A DNA stretch of 64,000 nt from Faecalibacterium sp. CAG:74 (lineage in GTDB: Bacteria; Bacillota; Clostridia; Christensenellales; Aristaeellaceae). This document shows positions 8,852 through 18,078 of the stretch, piece after piece. Every line of letters begins with the position of its first letter. Position 1 is the first letter of the stretch. The stretch spans positions 133,721 to 197,720 of the forward strand of contig FR899900.1 in the NCBI GenBank assembly GCA_000437595.1. Direction: 5' to 3'. The notes under the pieces are model-generated. The model saw only the letters and a program-made list of their open reading frames with translations. It did no database searches and had not been told where the DNA came from. The position numbers and the translations under genes are program-made.

Positions 8852-9994
8852 ATGGAAATTTACTTGCACGTTCCCTATTGTCGCCAAAAATGCCGCTACT
8901 GCGACTTTGCTTCCTTCCCCCATGCGGAATCTACACAGCGTGCCTATGTGGATGCGGTGCTGACCGAAGCCGCATCGCAGGCAGCGAAACTCCCGCATAG
9001 CATCATGGAAACCGCGTATTTAGGCGGAGGCACGCCGTCGATTCTGCCGCCAGAACTGCTGACGCGGCTATTGGAGGGCGTTGCAGCGCATTTTCCCCTT
9101 GCGCCCGGTGCGGAATTTACGTCCGAGGCGAACCCCGGCACGCTGACCCATGCGTGGCTTGATGCGGCGCTGAACTGCGGTATCAATCGCCTGTCAATGG
9201 GAATGCAGGCGGCCCAGCCTGCACTGCTGAAGATGCTGGGACGCATCCACGACTTTACGCAGGTGCAGCAGAGCGTCGAACTCGCGCGGCACGCTGGATT
9301 CCAGCACATCAGCCTTGACCTCATGTTCGGGCTGCCCGGTCAGACAGTCAGCATGTGGCGTGAGACGCTGGAGAAGGCGCTGTCGCTGAATCCGGAGCAT
9401 TTGTCCTGCTACGGGTTGATTCCTGAAGAAGGTACGCCGCTGTACCGTGACTTGCAGACCGGGCAGCTGACCCTGCCGGACGAGGACGACGAGCGCCGCA
9501 TGTACGACCTGACGCTTGATCTGCTGGCGCAATCAGGCTTTCGGCAGTACGAAATCAGCAATTTCGCGCGCCCCGGCTGCGAATGCCGCCACAACATCGG
9601 TTATTGGCAGCAAGAGCCGTATATCGGGCTGGGCGTGTCGGCGGCGTCGTATCTGCCCGCGAAGAACGGGATGATTCGCCTGACGAACCCGCGCACGCTG
9701 CCCGCATATCTGCGGATGGTGCAGTCGCAGGACGATTCGCTGCGAGAGCGGGAGTTCGTCTCAAAAACCGACGGTCGGTTTGAAACGCTGATGCTTGGGC
9801 TGCGAATGACCCGCGGCGTCAGCGAAACGGAATTTCAGGAGCGGCACGGCGTTTCGCTGGACGCGTTGTACGGCGAGAAGCTGCGGAAGTTCGAGCATGA
9901 AGGACTGCTTCAGCACAAAACCGACCGATGGTCGCTGACGCGTCGCGGGATGGACGTGCAGAATGCGATTCTTGTGGAATTGATGGATGACTGA
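8852..9994 (+). CDS. hemW: HemW-like radical SAM heme chaperone
   Basis: 380 residues, ATG 8852 with AGGTGA upstream. The radical SAM cluster cysteines Cys10, Cys14 and Cys17 sit in HVPYCRQKCRYCDF, followed by YLGGGTPS and a HemW-type C-terminal domain. HemW proteins resemble coproporphyrinogen dehydrogenase HemN but bind and deliver heme. The short N-terminus and the CxxxCxxC spacing fit HemW better than true HemN. A terminator follows closely. Confidence 0.92.
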   Translation: MEIYLHVPYCRQKCRYCDFASFPHAESTQRAYVDAVLTEAASQAAKLPHSIMETAYLGGGTPSILPPELLTRLLEGVAAHFPLAPGAEFTSEANPGTLTHAWLDAALNCGINRLSMGMQAAQPALLKMLGRIHDFTQVQQSVELARHAGFQHISLDLMFGLPGQTVSMWRETLEKALSLNPEHLSCYGLIPEEGTPLYRDLQTGQLTLPDEDDERRMYDLTLDLLAQSGFRQYEISNFARPGCECRHNIGYWQQEPYIGLGVSAASYLPAKNGMIRLTNPRTLPAYLRMVQSQDDSLREREFVSKTDGRFETLMLGLRMTRGVSETEFQERHGVSLDALYGEKLRKFEHEGLLQHKTDRWSLTRRGMDVQNAILVELMDD

Positions 9995-9999
9995 CCGAC

Positions 10000-10039
10000 G
10001 ACCTCCGGCAGGGTGCTTTCCCGACCGGAGGTCTTTTTG
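10000..10039 (+). terminator. Terminator after hemW
   Basis: Stem ACCTCCGG (10001-10008) with CCGGAGGT (10025-10032), followed by CTTTTTG. Confidence 0.85.
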
Positions 10040-10081
10040 TTTGCCGATTTTATCGAAGCAAACCGATGGTCGGTTTTTTTC

Positions 10082-12151
10082 TTATTGCTCTTTGATGCCC
10101 TTTGCCATGCGGTAGGCTTCGTCATATAGCACGTTCTGGCTCGCCAGCGGCGTTTGCGTGCCGGGATAGCGGCGGGTGTAGCTGCCGTCGGACTGCTGGT
10201 CGCGTGCCTGTACGTTGTCATGCCACATGACGTCGAAGATGTGGTCAATGCGGCGTTTCACGTCGTCCTGCAGAATCGGGGTTGCCACCTCGACGCGGCG
10301 CAGGGTGTTGCGGGTCATCCAGTCCGCCGAAGCAATGTAGTAGCGGGCTGCGTCGCCATCGCCGAAAATATAAATACGGCTGTGTTCGAGGAAGCGCCCG
10401 ACGATGCTGATGATGTGCACATTGTCCGTCAAGCCGGGCACGCCCCCGCGCAGGCAGCAGATGCCGCGCACAATCATTTCGACCTGCACGCCCGCCTGAC
10501 TCGCCTCGACGAGCTTGTCAATCAGCATCTTGTCCGTCAGGCTGTTCATCTTCAGGCGGATCAGACCCTTCTGCCCCGCCTTCGCCTTGCTGATTTCGCC
10601 GTCAATCATGTCAATCAGCTTATCTTGCAGGCAGTGCGGCGCGACCAGCAGCACGGACATGTGGTCTACTGTTTCGCCCAGCATCAGCGCTTGGAAAACC
10701 TGCAATGCCTCTTCGCCGATTTCGTCGCGCGCGGTGATGTAGCTCAGGTCGGTATACAGGCGGCTGGTCTTCTCGTTGTAGTTGCCCGTGCCAATCTGCG
10801 TGATGTACTGGATGCCCTCATCCGTTTTGCGCGTAATCAGGCAAAGTTTGGAATGAACCTTCAGTTTATCCACACCGTAGATAACGTGGCAGCCTGCGCG
10901 CTCCAAACGGCGGCTCCACTCGATGTTGTTCTCCTCGTCAAAGCGGGCTTTCAGCTCCACCAGCACGTCCACCTGCTTGCCGTTTTCGGCGGCTTCCACC
11001 AGTGCTTCCACAACCTTCGAGTCGCGCGCGAGGCGATAGAGCGTCATGCGGATAGAGACGACCTGCGGGTCATTCGCCGCTTCGGACAGCATCCGCAGAA
11101 ACGGGCGGATGCTCTGGTAGGGATAGTGCAGCAGCACATCCTTTTCCAGAATCTGCTCCATCACCGGGCGATTGTCCACGATATCCGGCGTTGCCTGCGG
11201 ATGACGCGGCGCGTAGAACAGTTCCGCGTGGCTGCGCAGTTTATCCTGAATATTAAACAGGAAGCTAATATCCAGCGGCGTATCGTACTCGTAGACGCGC
11301 GCGGTGTCCAGTTTCAGCTGGTCGCACAGCTTCTCGATAATGTCGTGCCCGATTTTTCGGCTGAGTTCCAAGCGCACCGGGCAGAGTTTCTGGCGCAGAC
11401 GCACGACTTCCGCCATGTGGTCGCGATAGTTGAGGTCTTCGTCGTATACGCTGTCCGCGTCAATGTCGGCGCTGCGGGTAATGCGCGCCAGCGTCTTGCT
11501 TGCGATGCGGTAGCTGCCAAAAAGCAGCGGCAGATAGTGCAGAATCAGCTCTTCAGAGAGGATATAGCAGCCCGTGCGCTCCGGCACCTCAATCAGGCGC
11601 GGGAACATGTTCTCCCCGCACGGAACGATGCCGATTTTTTCCTTCTCGCTGCCCGTGCGCAGGACGGCGACGGCATAAATCTCCTTGTTTTTGAGGAACG
11701 GGAACGTCTGCTTTTTGCCCACGACATAAGTCGAGAGCAATGGCAAATAGTCCTCGCGGAAGATTTTCGCCAGATACTGCTCGCTTTCCGAGCTGATTTG
11801 GCGGAAGTTGACGATGCTGATGCCCTCGTCCTCCAGCTTCTTTAGCACATCGGCATACGTCCGGTCGCGGCGGTCGCACAGCGTGCGGATGCGGCTGACG
11901 GCAGCGTCAATCTGCTCGCCGGGGGTCATGTTCGTCTTGTTCTCGCGTGCCTCCTTATCCAGCAGCATCTGGTCATGCAGGCTACCGATGCGCACCATGA
12001 AAAACTCGTCCAGATTGCTCTGGAAGATCGAGAGGAACGACAGACGCTCGCACAGCGGTACGCGCTCATCCTCCGCTTCTTCCAGTACTCGCTCGTTGAA
12101 CCGCAGCCACGAAAGCTCTCGGTTTTCCGTGCAAGTCAGCATGTTGTCCAT
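10082..12151 (-). CDS. ppk1: Polyphosphate kinase 1
   Basis: 689 residues, the full PPK1 length. It reversibly transfers the terminal phosphate of ATP to polyphosphate. The N-terminal domain contains ENRELSWLRFNERVLEEA. The catalytic histidine region is KLKVHSKLCLI and the second conserved histidine is in GRFLEHSRIYIF; both match the two PPK1 active-site positions. It is last in a minus-strand run asp23-like, fakA, recG, ppk1, starting 19 bp after recG stops. Confidence 0.96.
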   Translation of the reverse strand: MDNMLTCTENRELSWLRFNERVLEEAEDERVPLCERLSFLSIFQSNLDEFFMVRIGSLHDQMLLDKEARENKTNMTPGEQIDAAVSRIRTLCDRRDRTYADVLKKLEDEGISIVNFRQISSESEQYLAKIFREDYLPLLSTYVVGKKQTFPFLKNKEIYAVAVLRTGSEKEKIGIVPCGENMFPRLIEVPERTGCYILSEELILHYLPLLFGSYRIASKTLARITRSADIDADSVYDEDLNYRDHMAEVVRLRQKLCPVRLELSRKIGHDIIEKLCDQLKLDTARVYEYDTPLDISFLFNIQDKLRSHAELFYAPRHPQATPDIVDNRPVMEQILEKDVLLHYPYQSIRPFLRMLSEAANDPQVVSIRMTLYRLARDSKVVEALVEAAENGKQVDVLVELKARFDEENNIEWSRRLERAGCHVIYGVDKLKVHSKLCLITRKTDEGIQYITQIGTGNYNEKTSRLYTDLSYITARDEIGEEALQVFQALMLGETVDHMSVLLVAPHCLQDKLIDMIDGEISKAKAGQKGLIRLKMNSLTDKMLIDKLVEASQAGVQVEMIVRGICCLRGGVPGLTDNVHIISIVGRFLEHSRIYIFGDGDAARYYIASADWMTRNTLRRVEVATPILQDDVKRRIDHIFDVMWHDNVQARDQQSDGSYTRRYPGTQTPLASQNVLYDEAYRMAKGIKEQ

Positions 12152-12170
12152 CCTATTTTGCCCCTTTCCA

Positions 12171-14177
12171 TCAGTTCATTGCAATATCTGCCAATTTATC
12201 GCGATAATTGCGCAGCGCTTCCGCTTCCACTTGCTGACGCTCCGCCGCCAATTTTGGGTTTTCCCGCAGTCGCTTCATGCACTTCGCAGCTTCATCCAGC
12301 AGCTTCACGTCACCATCAAGCAGGAAATCCGCCATCATTTCGCCAGATTGCCGCGTACCCATCAGGTCGCCCGGCCCGCGAAGCTCCAAGTCTTTCTGCG
12401 CGACGATGAAGCCGTCATTCGTCTGCGTCAGGATGCGCAATCGCTCATTTTCCGCTGCCAGCAGGAAGCACCAGCTTTCCGCTGATCCGCGCCCGACGCG
12501 CCCGCGCAGCTGATGCAATTGGCTGAGCCCGAAGCGCTCGGCATTCTCAATCACCATGACGCTCGCGTTCGGCACGTTCACGCCGACTTCGATGACCGTC
12601 GTGGACACGAGGACATCGAGATTCCCGGCGGAAAACTCGCTGAGCACCTGCGCTTTTTCGTCCGCGGGCTGTGCGCCCCACGTCAATCCGACACGAAGTC
12701 CCGACAATTCGCCGTTTTTCAGCGCGTCGAACGTCGCCTGTGCGCTGCGAACGTCCTCCATCATCTCGCTGTCCTCAACCAGCGGACAGACCACATACGC
12801 CTGATGCCCTTTCAGCACCTCCTGCCGCAGGAAGCCGTACATCCCGGCGCGCTTCTCTTCCGGCACGACTCGCGTCTTGACCGGCGTGCGCCCCGGCGGC
12901 AGCTCATCGACGATGGACACATCAAGGTCGCCATAGAGAATCAGCGCAAGCGTGCGTGGAATCGGCGTTGCGGACATGACGAGCACATGCGGCGCTTTCG
13001 TGCCGTCCGCACCCTTCTGCTGCAAGGTCGAGCGCTGCATCACACCGAAACGGTGCTGCTCATCCGTCACAACCAGTCCGAGCTTTTGATACGCCACCTT
13101 TTCGCTGATCAGCGCGTGCGTCCCGAACACTGCCTGATACTCCCCGTTTGCGCAAGCCTCCTGCGCCTCCCGCTTCGCCTTCGGACGCATCGAGCCAATC
13201 AGCAGGCCGCAGTGGATGCCCAGCGGTTCCAGCATTGCCTTGGCGGATTCGTAGTGCTGGCACGCGAGAATTTCCGTCGGCGCCATCATCGCCGCCTGGT
13301 ATCCGCAGGCGCATGTCATGGCAATCGCCCCGAATGCCAGCGCGGTTTTGCCGCAGCCGACGTCGCCCTGCACGAGGCGGCTCATCGCCCGGTCGCACCG
13401 CAAATCCGCCGCGATTTCCTCCAAGACGCGCTTCTGCGCCCCGGTCGGCGGGAACGGCAGCGTCTGCCAGAATTTTTCCGGCGCATCCGGCGGAATCGGC
13501 AGTGCCGTGCCATCCGCCTTGTGTCCGCGCAGCAGCCCCAGTGCCGCCTGATACATCAGCATCTGCTCAAATGCCAGCCGCCGCCGCGCCAGCCGCAGAT
13601 TTTCTACATTCAGCGGGAAATGTGCCTGCCGGATGGCAAAATTCAGCTCACACAGCTGATGGCGGATGCGCAGGTCGTTCGGCAGCGTCTCCGGGCAGCA
13701 GTCATCGACCTGTTCCAGCGCCTGCTGCATCATTTCGCGGAAGGACTTCGCCGGAATCCCCTTCACAGCGCGGTACACCGGCAGGATACACGGCTCCGTC
13801 ACCCGCTGCGCATTTTGGAGCACGGGTTTTCCCCGGCTCTGCCCCATACGCCCGAAGAGCATGATGGTCTGCCCGACCGGCAGGTTCTGCATCATCCACG
13901 GCTGATTATACCACACCAGCGGCAGTTTTCCGCTGTCATCCCAGAGATACGCCGTCACGCGCGTCAAGCCGTTGAAGCGGCTGAGCTTCGGTGCGTCCTG
14001 CACAACGCCCATCACCAGCACCTCGCCGCCGTTTGCGTCCGCGCAGGGAATCGGGTGTGTTCTGTCCTCGTAGCGCTGCGGAAGAAAATACAACAAATCG
14101 CGCAATGAGCAGACGCCCACTGCGCGAAGGGATTCCAGCCGGGTTGGGCCAATGCCCTTGATGGCGGAAAGCTCCAT
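12171..14177 (-). CDS. recG: ATP-dependent DNA helicase RecG
   Basis: 668 residues. Remodels stalled replication forks and branched DNA. An N-terminal wedge/OB region begins IKGIGPTRLESL. The helicase core has Walker A GDVGCGKTA (residues 271-279), DEQHRFGV (motif II) and motif VI with QLRGRVGRG. The C-terminal TRG region includes RGPGDLMGTRQSG. The gene starts 7 bp after fakA stops, so the two are co-transcribed. Confidence 0.97.
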   Translation of the reverse strand: MELSAIKGIGPTRLESLRAVGVCSLRDLLYFLPQRYEDRTHPIPCADANGGEVLVMGVVQDAPKLSRFNGLTRVTAYLWDDSGKLPLVWYNQPWMMQNLPVGQTIMLFGRMGQSRGKPVLQNAQRVTEPCILPVYRAVKGIPAKSFREMMQQALEQVDDCCPETLPNDLRIRHQLCELNFAIRQAHFPLNVENLRLARRRLAFEQMLMYQAALGLLRGHKADGTALPIPPDAPEKFWQTLPFPPTGAQKRVLEEIAADLRCDRAMSRLVQGDVGCGKTALAFGAIAMTCACGYQAAMMAPTEILACQHYESAKAMLEPLGIHCGLLIGSMRPKAKREAQEACANGEYQAVFGTHALISEKVAYQKLGLVVTDEQHRFGVMQRSTLQQKGADGTKAPHVLVMSATPIPRTLALILYGDLDVSIVDELPPGRTPVKTRVVPEEKRAGMYGFLRQEVLKGHQAYVVCPLVEDSEMMEDVRSAQATFDALKNGELSGLRVGLTWGAQPADEKAQVLSEFSAGNLDVLVSTTVIEVGVNVPNASVMVIENAERFGLSQLHQLRGRVGRGSAESWCFLLAAENERLRILTQTNDGFIVAQKDLELRGPGDLMGTRQSGEMMADFLLDGDVKLLDEAAKCMKRLRENPKLAAERQQVEAEALRNYRDKLADIAMN

Positions 14178-14184
14178 TTGCTTT

Positions 14185-15837
14185 TTACTCCACAGAAATC
14201 AGATAGTAATACAGCGGCTGACCGCCCAGCAGGCAGTCCACATCGCAATTCGGATACTGATCGGCGATTTCCGCCGCCACCTGCTCCGCGTCTTCCTTCG
14301 TCGTATCCGCGCCGTAGTAGACGGTAATCAGCTCCGCATCATCCGTCACAACCGCTTTCATCATGTCCAGCACAACGTCATGCACAGAATTGCCGCAATA
14401 CTCAATCTTGCCGTTGTGCATCCCGATGATGTCACCCTTGTGAATCTGCACGCCGTTGTACTCGCTGTCGCGCACCGCATACGTTACCGTACCGGTCTTG
14501 ACGTGCTCCGCCGCTTCCGCCATGCGCTTGGCGTTCTCCTCGCCGGACACGTCATCTTGGAACGCGACCGCCGCGGCAATGCCCATCGCCACGTTCTTCG
14601 TGGGGATGACGTGCACTTCCTTCTCCGCCAGTTCCGCCGCCTGATTCGCCGCGAAAATGACGTTGCCGTTATTCGGAAACACGAACACACACTTGGCGTT
14701 GACCTGATTGATGGCGTTCAGAATGTCATCCACCGACGGGTTCATCGTCTGACCGCCCTCGACCACCACATCCACCGTCAAATCACGGAAGATGCTGGAG
14801 AAGCCGTCGCCCAGCGACACTGCCACCATGCCAAATTCCTTCGCAGGTTCGGCAGGGGCTTCCACGGCGGCAGGAGCCTTTTCCGCTTCCAGCGCACGCT
14901 TGCGCGCCAGCATGTTGTCCACCTTCACATTCACCAGTTCGCCCAGCTCAATGCCATACTGGATAGCATTGCCGGGGTCGTTGGTGTGCACATGCACCTT
15001 CGTCTCGGTCAGGTCGCCCGTCACCTTGACGCAGTTGCCAATGCGGTTCAGGCGGCGGCGGAAGGAATCCACGTCGCCCTCGGTGCAGTCCTCGCGGAAG
15101 TTCACGATGTCGTACTCCGTGCAGTAGGCATAAGGCAGATCGCCGGACAGGTCGTGAATATCCTCCTCCACCTGACTATCGCCCGCCAGCAGCGCCGCCG
15201 GGTCAGCAATTTCCTCGCCGCGCATGACCGCCGCATAGCCGGTGTAAATCAGCATGAGGCCGCGTCCGCCGGAGTCGACCACGCCCGCCGCTTTCAGGGG
15301 CGGCAGCATGTCAGGCGTGCGCTTCAAAATTGCCTCGCCGCTGGTCAGAATGACGTTCATCAGCCCATCGTAGTCATCGGGATTGCTCTCGGTGTATTTG
15401 ATGGCATCCTCCGCAATGACGCGCGCGACGGTCAGAATCGTGCCCTCCTTGGGCTTCATGACTGCCTTGTACGCCTTGTCAGAGCCCGCCTTCAATGCCT
15501 GCGCAAACTGCACGGGGGTAATCTTCTCCACGCCCTTCAAGGACGTCGCGAAGCCGCGCAGCAGCTGGGACGTGATAACGCCAGAGTTGCCGCGCGCGCC
15601 CTTGAGCGCACCCTTCGAGATGGCAGCCGCCGCCTCGTCCGCGCGCAGGTACTCCTGCGCATTGACCTCACGGGTCGCGCTCTGCATGGTCAGGGACATA
15701 TTCGTCCCCGTATCGCCGTCCGGGACAGGGAAAACGTTCAGCGCGTCCACCGCTTCCCGGTTCTTTTCGAGCAGTGCCGCACCCGCGACGACCATGTCGC
15801 GCAGCAGCAGCCCGTCAATGGTTTTATGCTGTATCAA
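14185..15837 (-). CDS. fakA: DhaL-domain fatty acid kinase FakA (YloV family)
   Basis: 550 residues. The N-terminal DhaL (DAK2) nucleotide domain carries NVFPVPDGDTGTNM and KGALKGARGNSGV; the remainder is the FakA middle and C-terminal region. The protein phosphorylates fatty acids held by a DegV-type FakB partner, which is not in this window. The start is TTG at 15837 (TTGATACAGCAT), preceded by TAGGAGGAA; the next ATG is at residue 15 and has no ribosome site. It follows the Asp23-like gene, a widely conserved pair in Firmicutes. Confidence 0.93.
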   Translation of the reverse strand: MIQHKTIDGLLLRDMVVAGAALLEKNREAVDALNVFPVPDGDTGTNMSLTMQSATREVNAQEYLRADEAAAAISKGALKGARGNSGVITSQLLRGFATSLKGVEKITPVQFAQALKAGSDKAYKAVMKPKEGTILTVARVIAEDAIKYTESNPDDYDGLMNVILTSGEAILKRTPDMLPPLKAAGVVDSGGRGLMLIYTGYAAVMRGEEIADPAALLAGDSQVEEDIHDLSGDLPYAYCTEYDIVNFREDCTEGDVDSFRRRLNRIGNCVKVTGDLTETKVHVHTNDPGNAIQYGIELGELVNVKVDNMLARKRALEAEKAPAAVEAPAEPAKEFGMVAVSLGDGFSSIFRDLTVDVVVEGGQTMNPSVDDILNAINQVNAKCVFVFPNNGNVIFAANQAAELAEKEVHVIPTKNVAMGIAAAVAFQDDVSGEENAKRMAEAAEHVKTGTVTYAVRDSEYNGVQIHKGDIIGMHNGKIEYCGNSVHDVVLDMMKAVVTDDAELITVYYGADTTKEDAEQVAAEIADQYPNCDVDCLLGGQPLYYYLISVE

Positions 15838-15904
15838 AGGTAAATTCCTCCTACCTGCTTTCGGCGTCAGCTCCTTGGAGCTGCTGCCGTGTGGCTTTCC
15901 TGCA

Positions 15905-16255
15905 TTACACGCGGATACCTTCCACAGAGATGTTGACCTTGCGAACCTTCACGCCCGTCATGCTTTCCAGCTTGTAGCGCACGGTATCGACAATGGTCTT
16001 GCACACCTCGGCAATGGAGATGCCGTATTCCACGATGATGAACAGATCGACGTCCAGCATATCGCCAACACTGCGAATCTGCACGCCCTTGGAGAGGTTT
16101 TCCCTTCCCAGCCATTCGACGATGCCATCCTTGGCACGCTTGGAGGACATGGCGACGATGCCGTAGCATTCCAGCGCCGCGTATCCCACGACTTTGAGCA
16201 GGACATCCTCCGTAATATAGATTGTTCCGATGTCGTTCTTGATTTTGCAATCCAT
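15905..16255 (-). CDS. Asp23/Gls24 family envelope stress protein (YloU-like)
   Basis: 116 residues with GAAGGAGG upstream. The single Asp23/Gls24 domain shows IYITEDVLLKVVGYAALECYG at the start (split: IYITEDVLLKVV, GYAALECYG) and IAEVCKTIVDTVRYKLE at the end. No signal peptide or membrane anchor. Members are linked to cell-envelope homeostasis. A 16-base inverted repeat CAGCTCC-TT-GGAGCTG (15868-15883) lies between this gene and fakA and could modulate read-through. Confidence 0.88.
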   Translation of the reverse strand: MDCKIKNDIGTIYITEDVLLKVVGYAALECYGIVAMSSKRAKDGIVEWLGRENLSKGVQIRSVGDMLDVDLFIIVEYGISIAEVCKTIVDTVRYKLESMTGVKVRKVNISVEGIRV

Positions 16256-16339
16256 AGTAGTCGACCTCCTTCATCCAGGGGCTTCCCAGCTTTTGTCCTC
16301 GCGGACACGATAAATGCACCCATAGCTGGGTCAGAGTAT

Positions 16340-16368
16340 AGTATACAGGATTTTAGCGGAAATGGCAA
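16340..16368 (-). promoter_or_regulatory. Promoter of asp23-fakA-recG-ppk1 operon
   Basis: Minus strand TTGCCA (16368-16363), 17-base spacer, TATACT (16345-16340), 85 bp upstream of the Asp23-like start. Between this promoter and the T-box promoter at 16507 I see no feature. Confidence 0.7.
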
Positions 16369-16506
16369 GACTTTTTCGGCCCGTTTCACAAAAATGCCGC
16401 CAGAAATTCCAGAAAAAGCGCCGACATGTGTCGATTTCGTGAACATTTCTTGCAGATTGTGTGATTTTCCCGCCTTTGCGATACCGCCTGACCAAAAATT
16501 TTCCCC

Positions 16507-16535
16507 TTGACAAGCGGGAAAAACCGTGCTATCAT
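16507..16535 (+). promoter_or_regulatory. Promoter of T-box/aminotransferase/tyrS operon
   Basis: TTGACA (16507-16512), 17-base spacer, TATCAT (16530-16535). Transcription would start near 16542, at the head of the T-box leader. Confidence 0.75.
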
Positions 16536-16541
16536 GCACCC

Positions 16542-16814
16542 ATCAGGGCAATGAGGAGACGGGTCATCCGCTTCTGCGGCGCAGGCAGAGAGCTTCCGGG
16601 CGGTGTGAGGAAGCAGGCGGCGCATAGGGTGACGTACAGCTCCGAGCCATCCGCTGAAACCGCGTCTGCGCGGCGGGTAGGCGGCATCCGGTGCGCCGGT
16701 TACAGCGTGCGAGGAATGACTGTTCCTCCTTGAGGGCTGTTCGCAGCCAGACGGAAGTGGTACCGTGGCATTTTGTCACCTTCCCCGGAGTTTGTCCGGA
16801 GAAGGTGTTTTTTA
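16542..16814 (+). ncRNA. T-box riboswitch, probable tRNA-Tyr specifier
   Basis: The leader holds the T-box core AAGTGGTACCGTGGCA (16755-16770) followed by a terminator: CACCTTC (16777-16783), CCGGA inner stem, GAAGGTG (16801-16807) and a T run. Stem I has the distal-loop signature CAGAGAGC...GGTGTGAGG. The specifier is read as TAC at 16635-16637, directly before AGCTCCGAGCC. The T-box leader at 62 kb has AAC in the same place before AGCTCAGAGCC, which fixes the alignment. Uncharged tRNA-Tyr would favour the antiterminator and turn on the aminotransferase, tyrS and yigZ genes. Confidence 0.88.
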
Positions 16815-16851
16815 TTCTTATTCTCTGAAAGTAGTAAGGAGTGATTGGATT

Positions 16852-18039
16852 ATGGCGCTTGATTCCCTGCGTTTCGCGCACCGCTTCGACCAGATCAGCG
16901 GCAGCGCCATTCGCGAAATCTTCAAGATGATTGCCAAGCCTGGCATGATTTCCTTCGCGGGCGGCAATCCGGCGGCATCGGCGCTGCCCGATGCGGAATG
17001 CGCCGAAATCGCCCGCGACGTGCTGCAAAAGGATGGCAAGCGCATCCTGCAATATGGCGCGACAGAGGGGTATCCGCCGCTGCTGGAAAGCCTGCACGCC
17101 TATGTGGAACAGCAGCTTGGGTGCACCGTGCCTGCAGTGCTGCCCGTCACCGGCTCAACGCAGGCGATGGATTTGCTCTGCAAGGCGCTGATTGACCCCG
17201 GCGACGTGATTCTGGTGGAGAACCCGTCGTTTCTGGGCAACATGCAGTGTATGCGGCTGTATCAGGCAACGCTGGTGCCGGTAGAGAGCGACGAGAACGG
17301 GATTATCCCGGAAAAGCTGGAAGAAGCCATGCGCCAGTATCACCCGAAGCTGCTCTACACCATCCCGACGTTCCAGAATCCGACGGGCATCACGCTGGCC
17401 GCCGACCGCCGCAAGCCCATTGCGGAACTCGCCGCGAAGTACCACGTCGTCGTGGCGGAGGATGACCCGTACCGCGACCTGCGATATGCCGGAGAAGCGT
17501 GCCCATCCATCAAATCCTTCGACAAGGATGGCTGGGTCGTTTTCCTCGGCTCATTCAGCAAGATTATCAGCCCCGGTCTGCGCGTCGGATTCATGGCGGG
17601 CGACGCGGGTATCCTGCGCAAATGCACCGTCGGCAAGCAGTCCACCGACGTCCACACGGCAAACCTTACACAGGCGATCGTGGATCAGTACCTGCGGCGC
17701 GGTCTGCTGCCCGACCACATCACAAGCATCTGCCGCAGCTACAAGGCGCAGCTGGATGCTATGCTGAGTGAACTTTCGACCTTTCCCAAAGGCACGACGT
17801 ACACGCGCCCGGACGGCGGTCTGTTCATCTTCGTAACGCTGCCGGAGGGCATTGACGCAAAAGTGCTGCTGGAGCAAGCGGTAGAGCGCCACGTTGCCTA
17901 CGTCCCCGGCACGCACTTCTTCTGCGACGGCGGACATGAGAATACGCTGCGCCTGAACTTCTCCAACTCCAGCATCGCGCAAATTCACGAGGGCATGAGC
18001 ACCTTGCGGGAGATTTTCGCGCAGGCGCTGGCGAAATGA
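16852..18039 (+). CDS. PLP-dependent aminotransferase (class I/II, MocR/LysN-like)
   Basis: 395 residues, ATG 16852 after AAGGAGTGA. Fold type I aminotransferase: MISFAGGNPAA near residue 30, QYGATEGYPPL, YTIPTFQNPTG, and the PLP lysine in GSFSKIISPGLRVGF. This branch includes 2-aminoadipate and aromatic aminotransferases. No N-terminal GntR DNA-binding domain is present. The probable Tyr T-box upstream and tyrS 39 bp downstream suggest that the substrate is tyrosine or another aromatic 2-oxo acid (inference). Confidence 0.88.
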   Translation: MALDSLRFAHRFDQISGSAIREIFKMIAKPGMISFAGGNPAASALPDAECAEIARDVLQKDGKRILQYGATEGYPPLLESLHAYVEQQLGCTVPAVLPVTGSTQAMDLLCKALIDPGDVILVENPSFLGNMQCMRLYQATLVPVESDENGIIPEKLEEAMRQYHPKLLYTIPTFQNPTGITLAADRRKPIAELAAKYHVVVAEDDPYRDLRYAGEACPSIKSFDKDGWVVFLGSFSKIISPGLRVGFMAGDAGILRKCTVGKQSTDVHTANLTQAIVDQYLRRGLLPDHITSICRSYKAQLDAMLSELSTFPKGTTYTRPDGGLFIFVTLPEGIDAKVLLEQAVERHVAYVPGTHFFCDGGHENTLRLNFSNSSIAQIHEGMSTLREIFAQALAK

Positions 18040-18078
18040 CACTGTTTCCCCTACTACTTAATATATAGGAGGTTCCCC

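Noticed and set aside
10154..14108. Long plus-strand open frames opposite ppk1 and recG
   Set aside because: Both real genes have complete catalytic motifs on the minus strand; the plus-strand frames have none.
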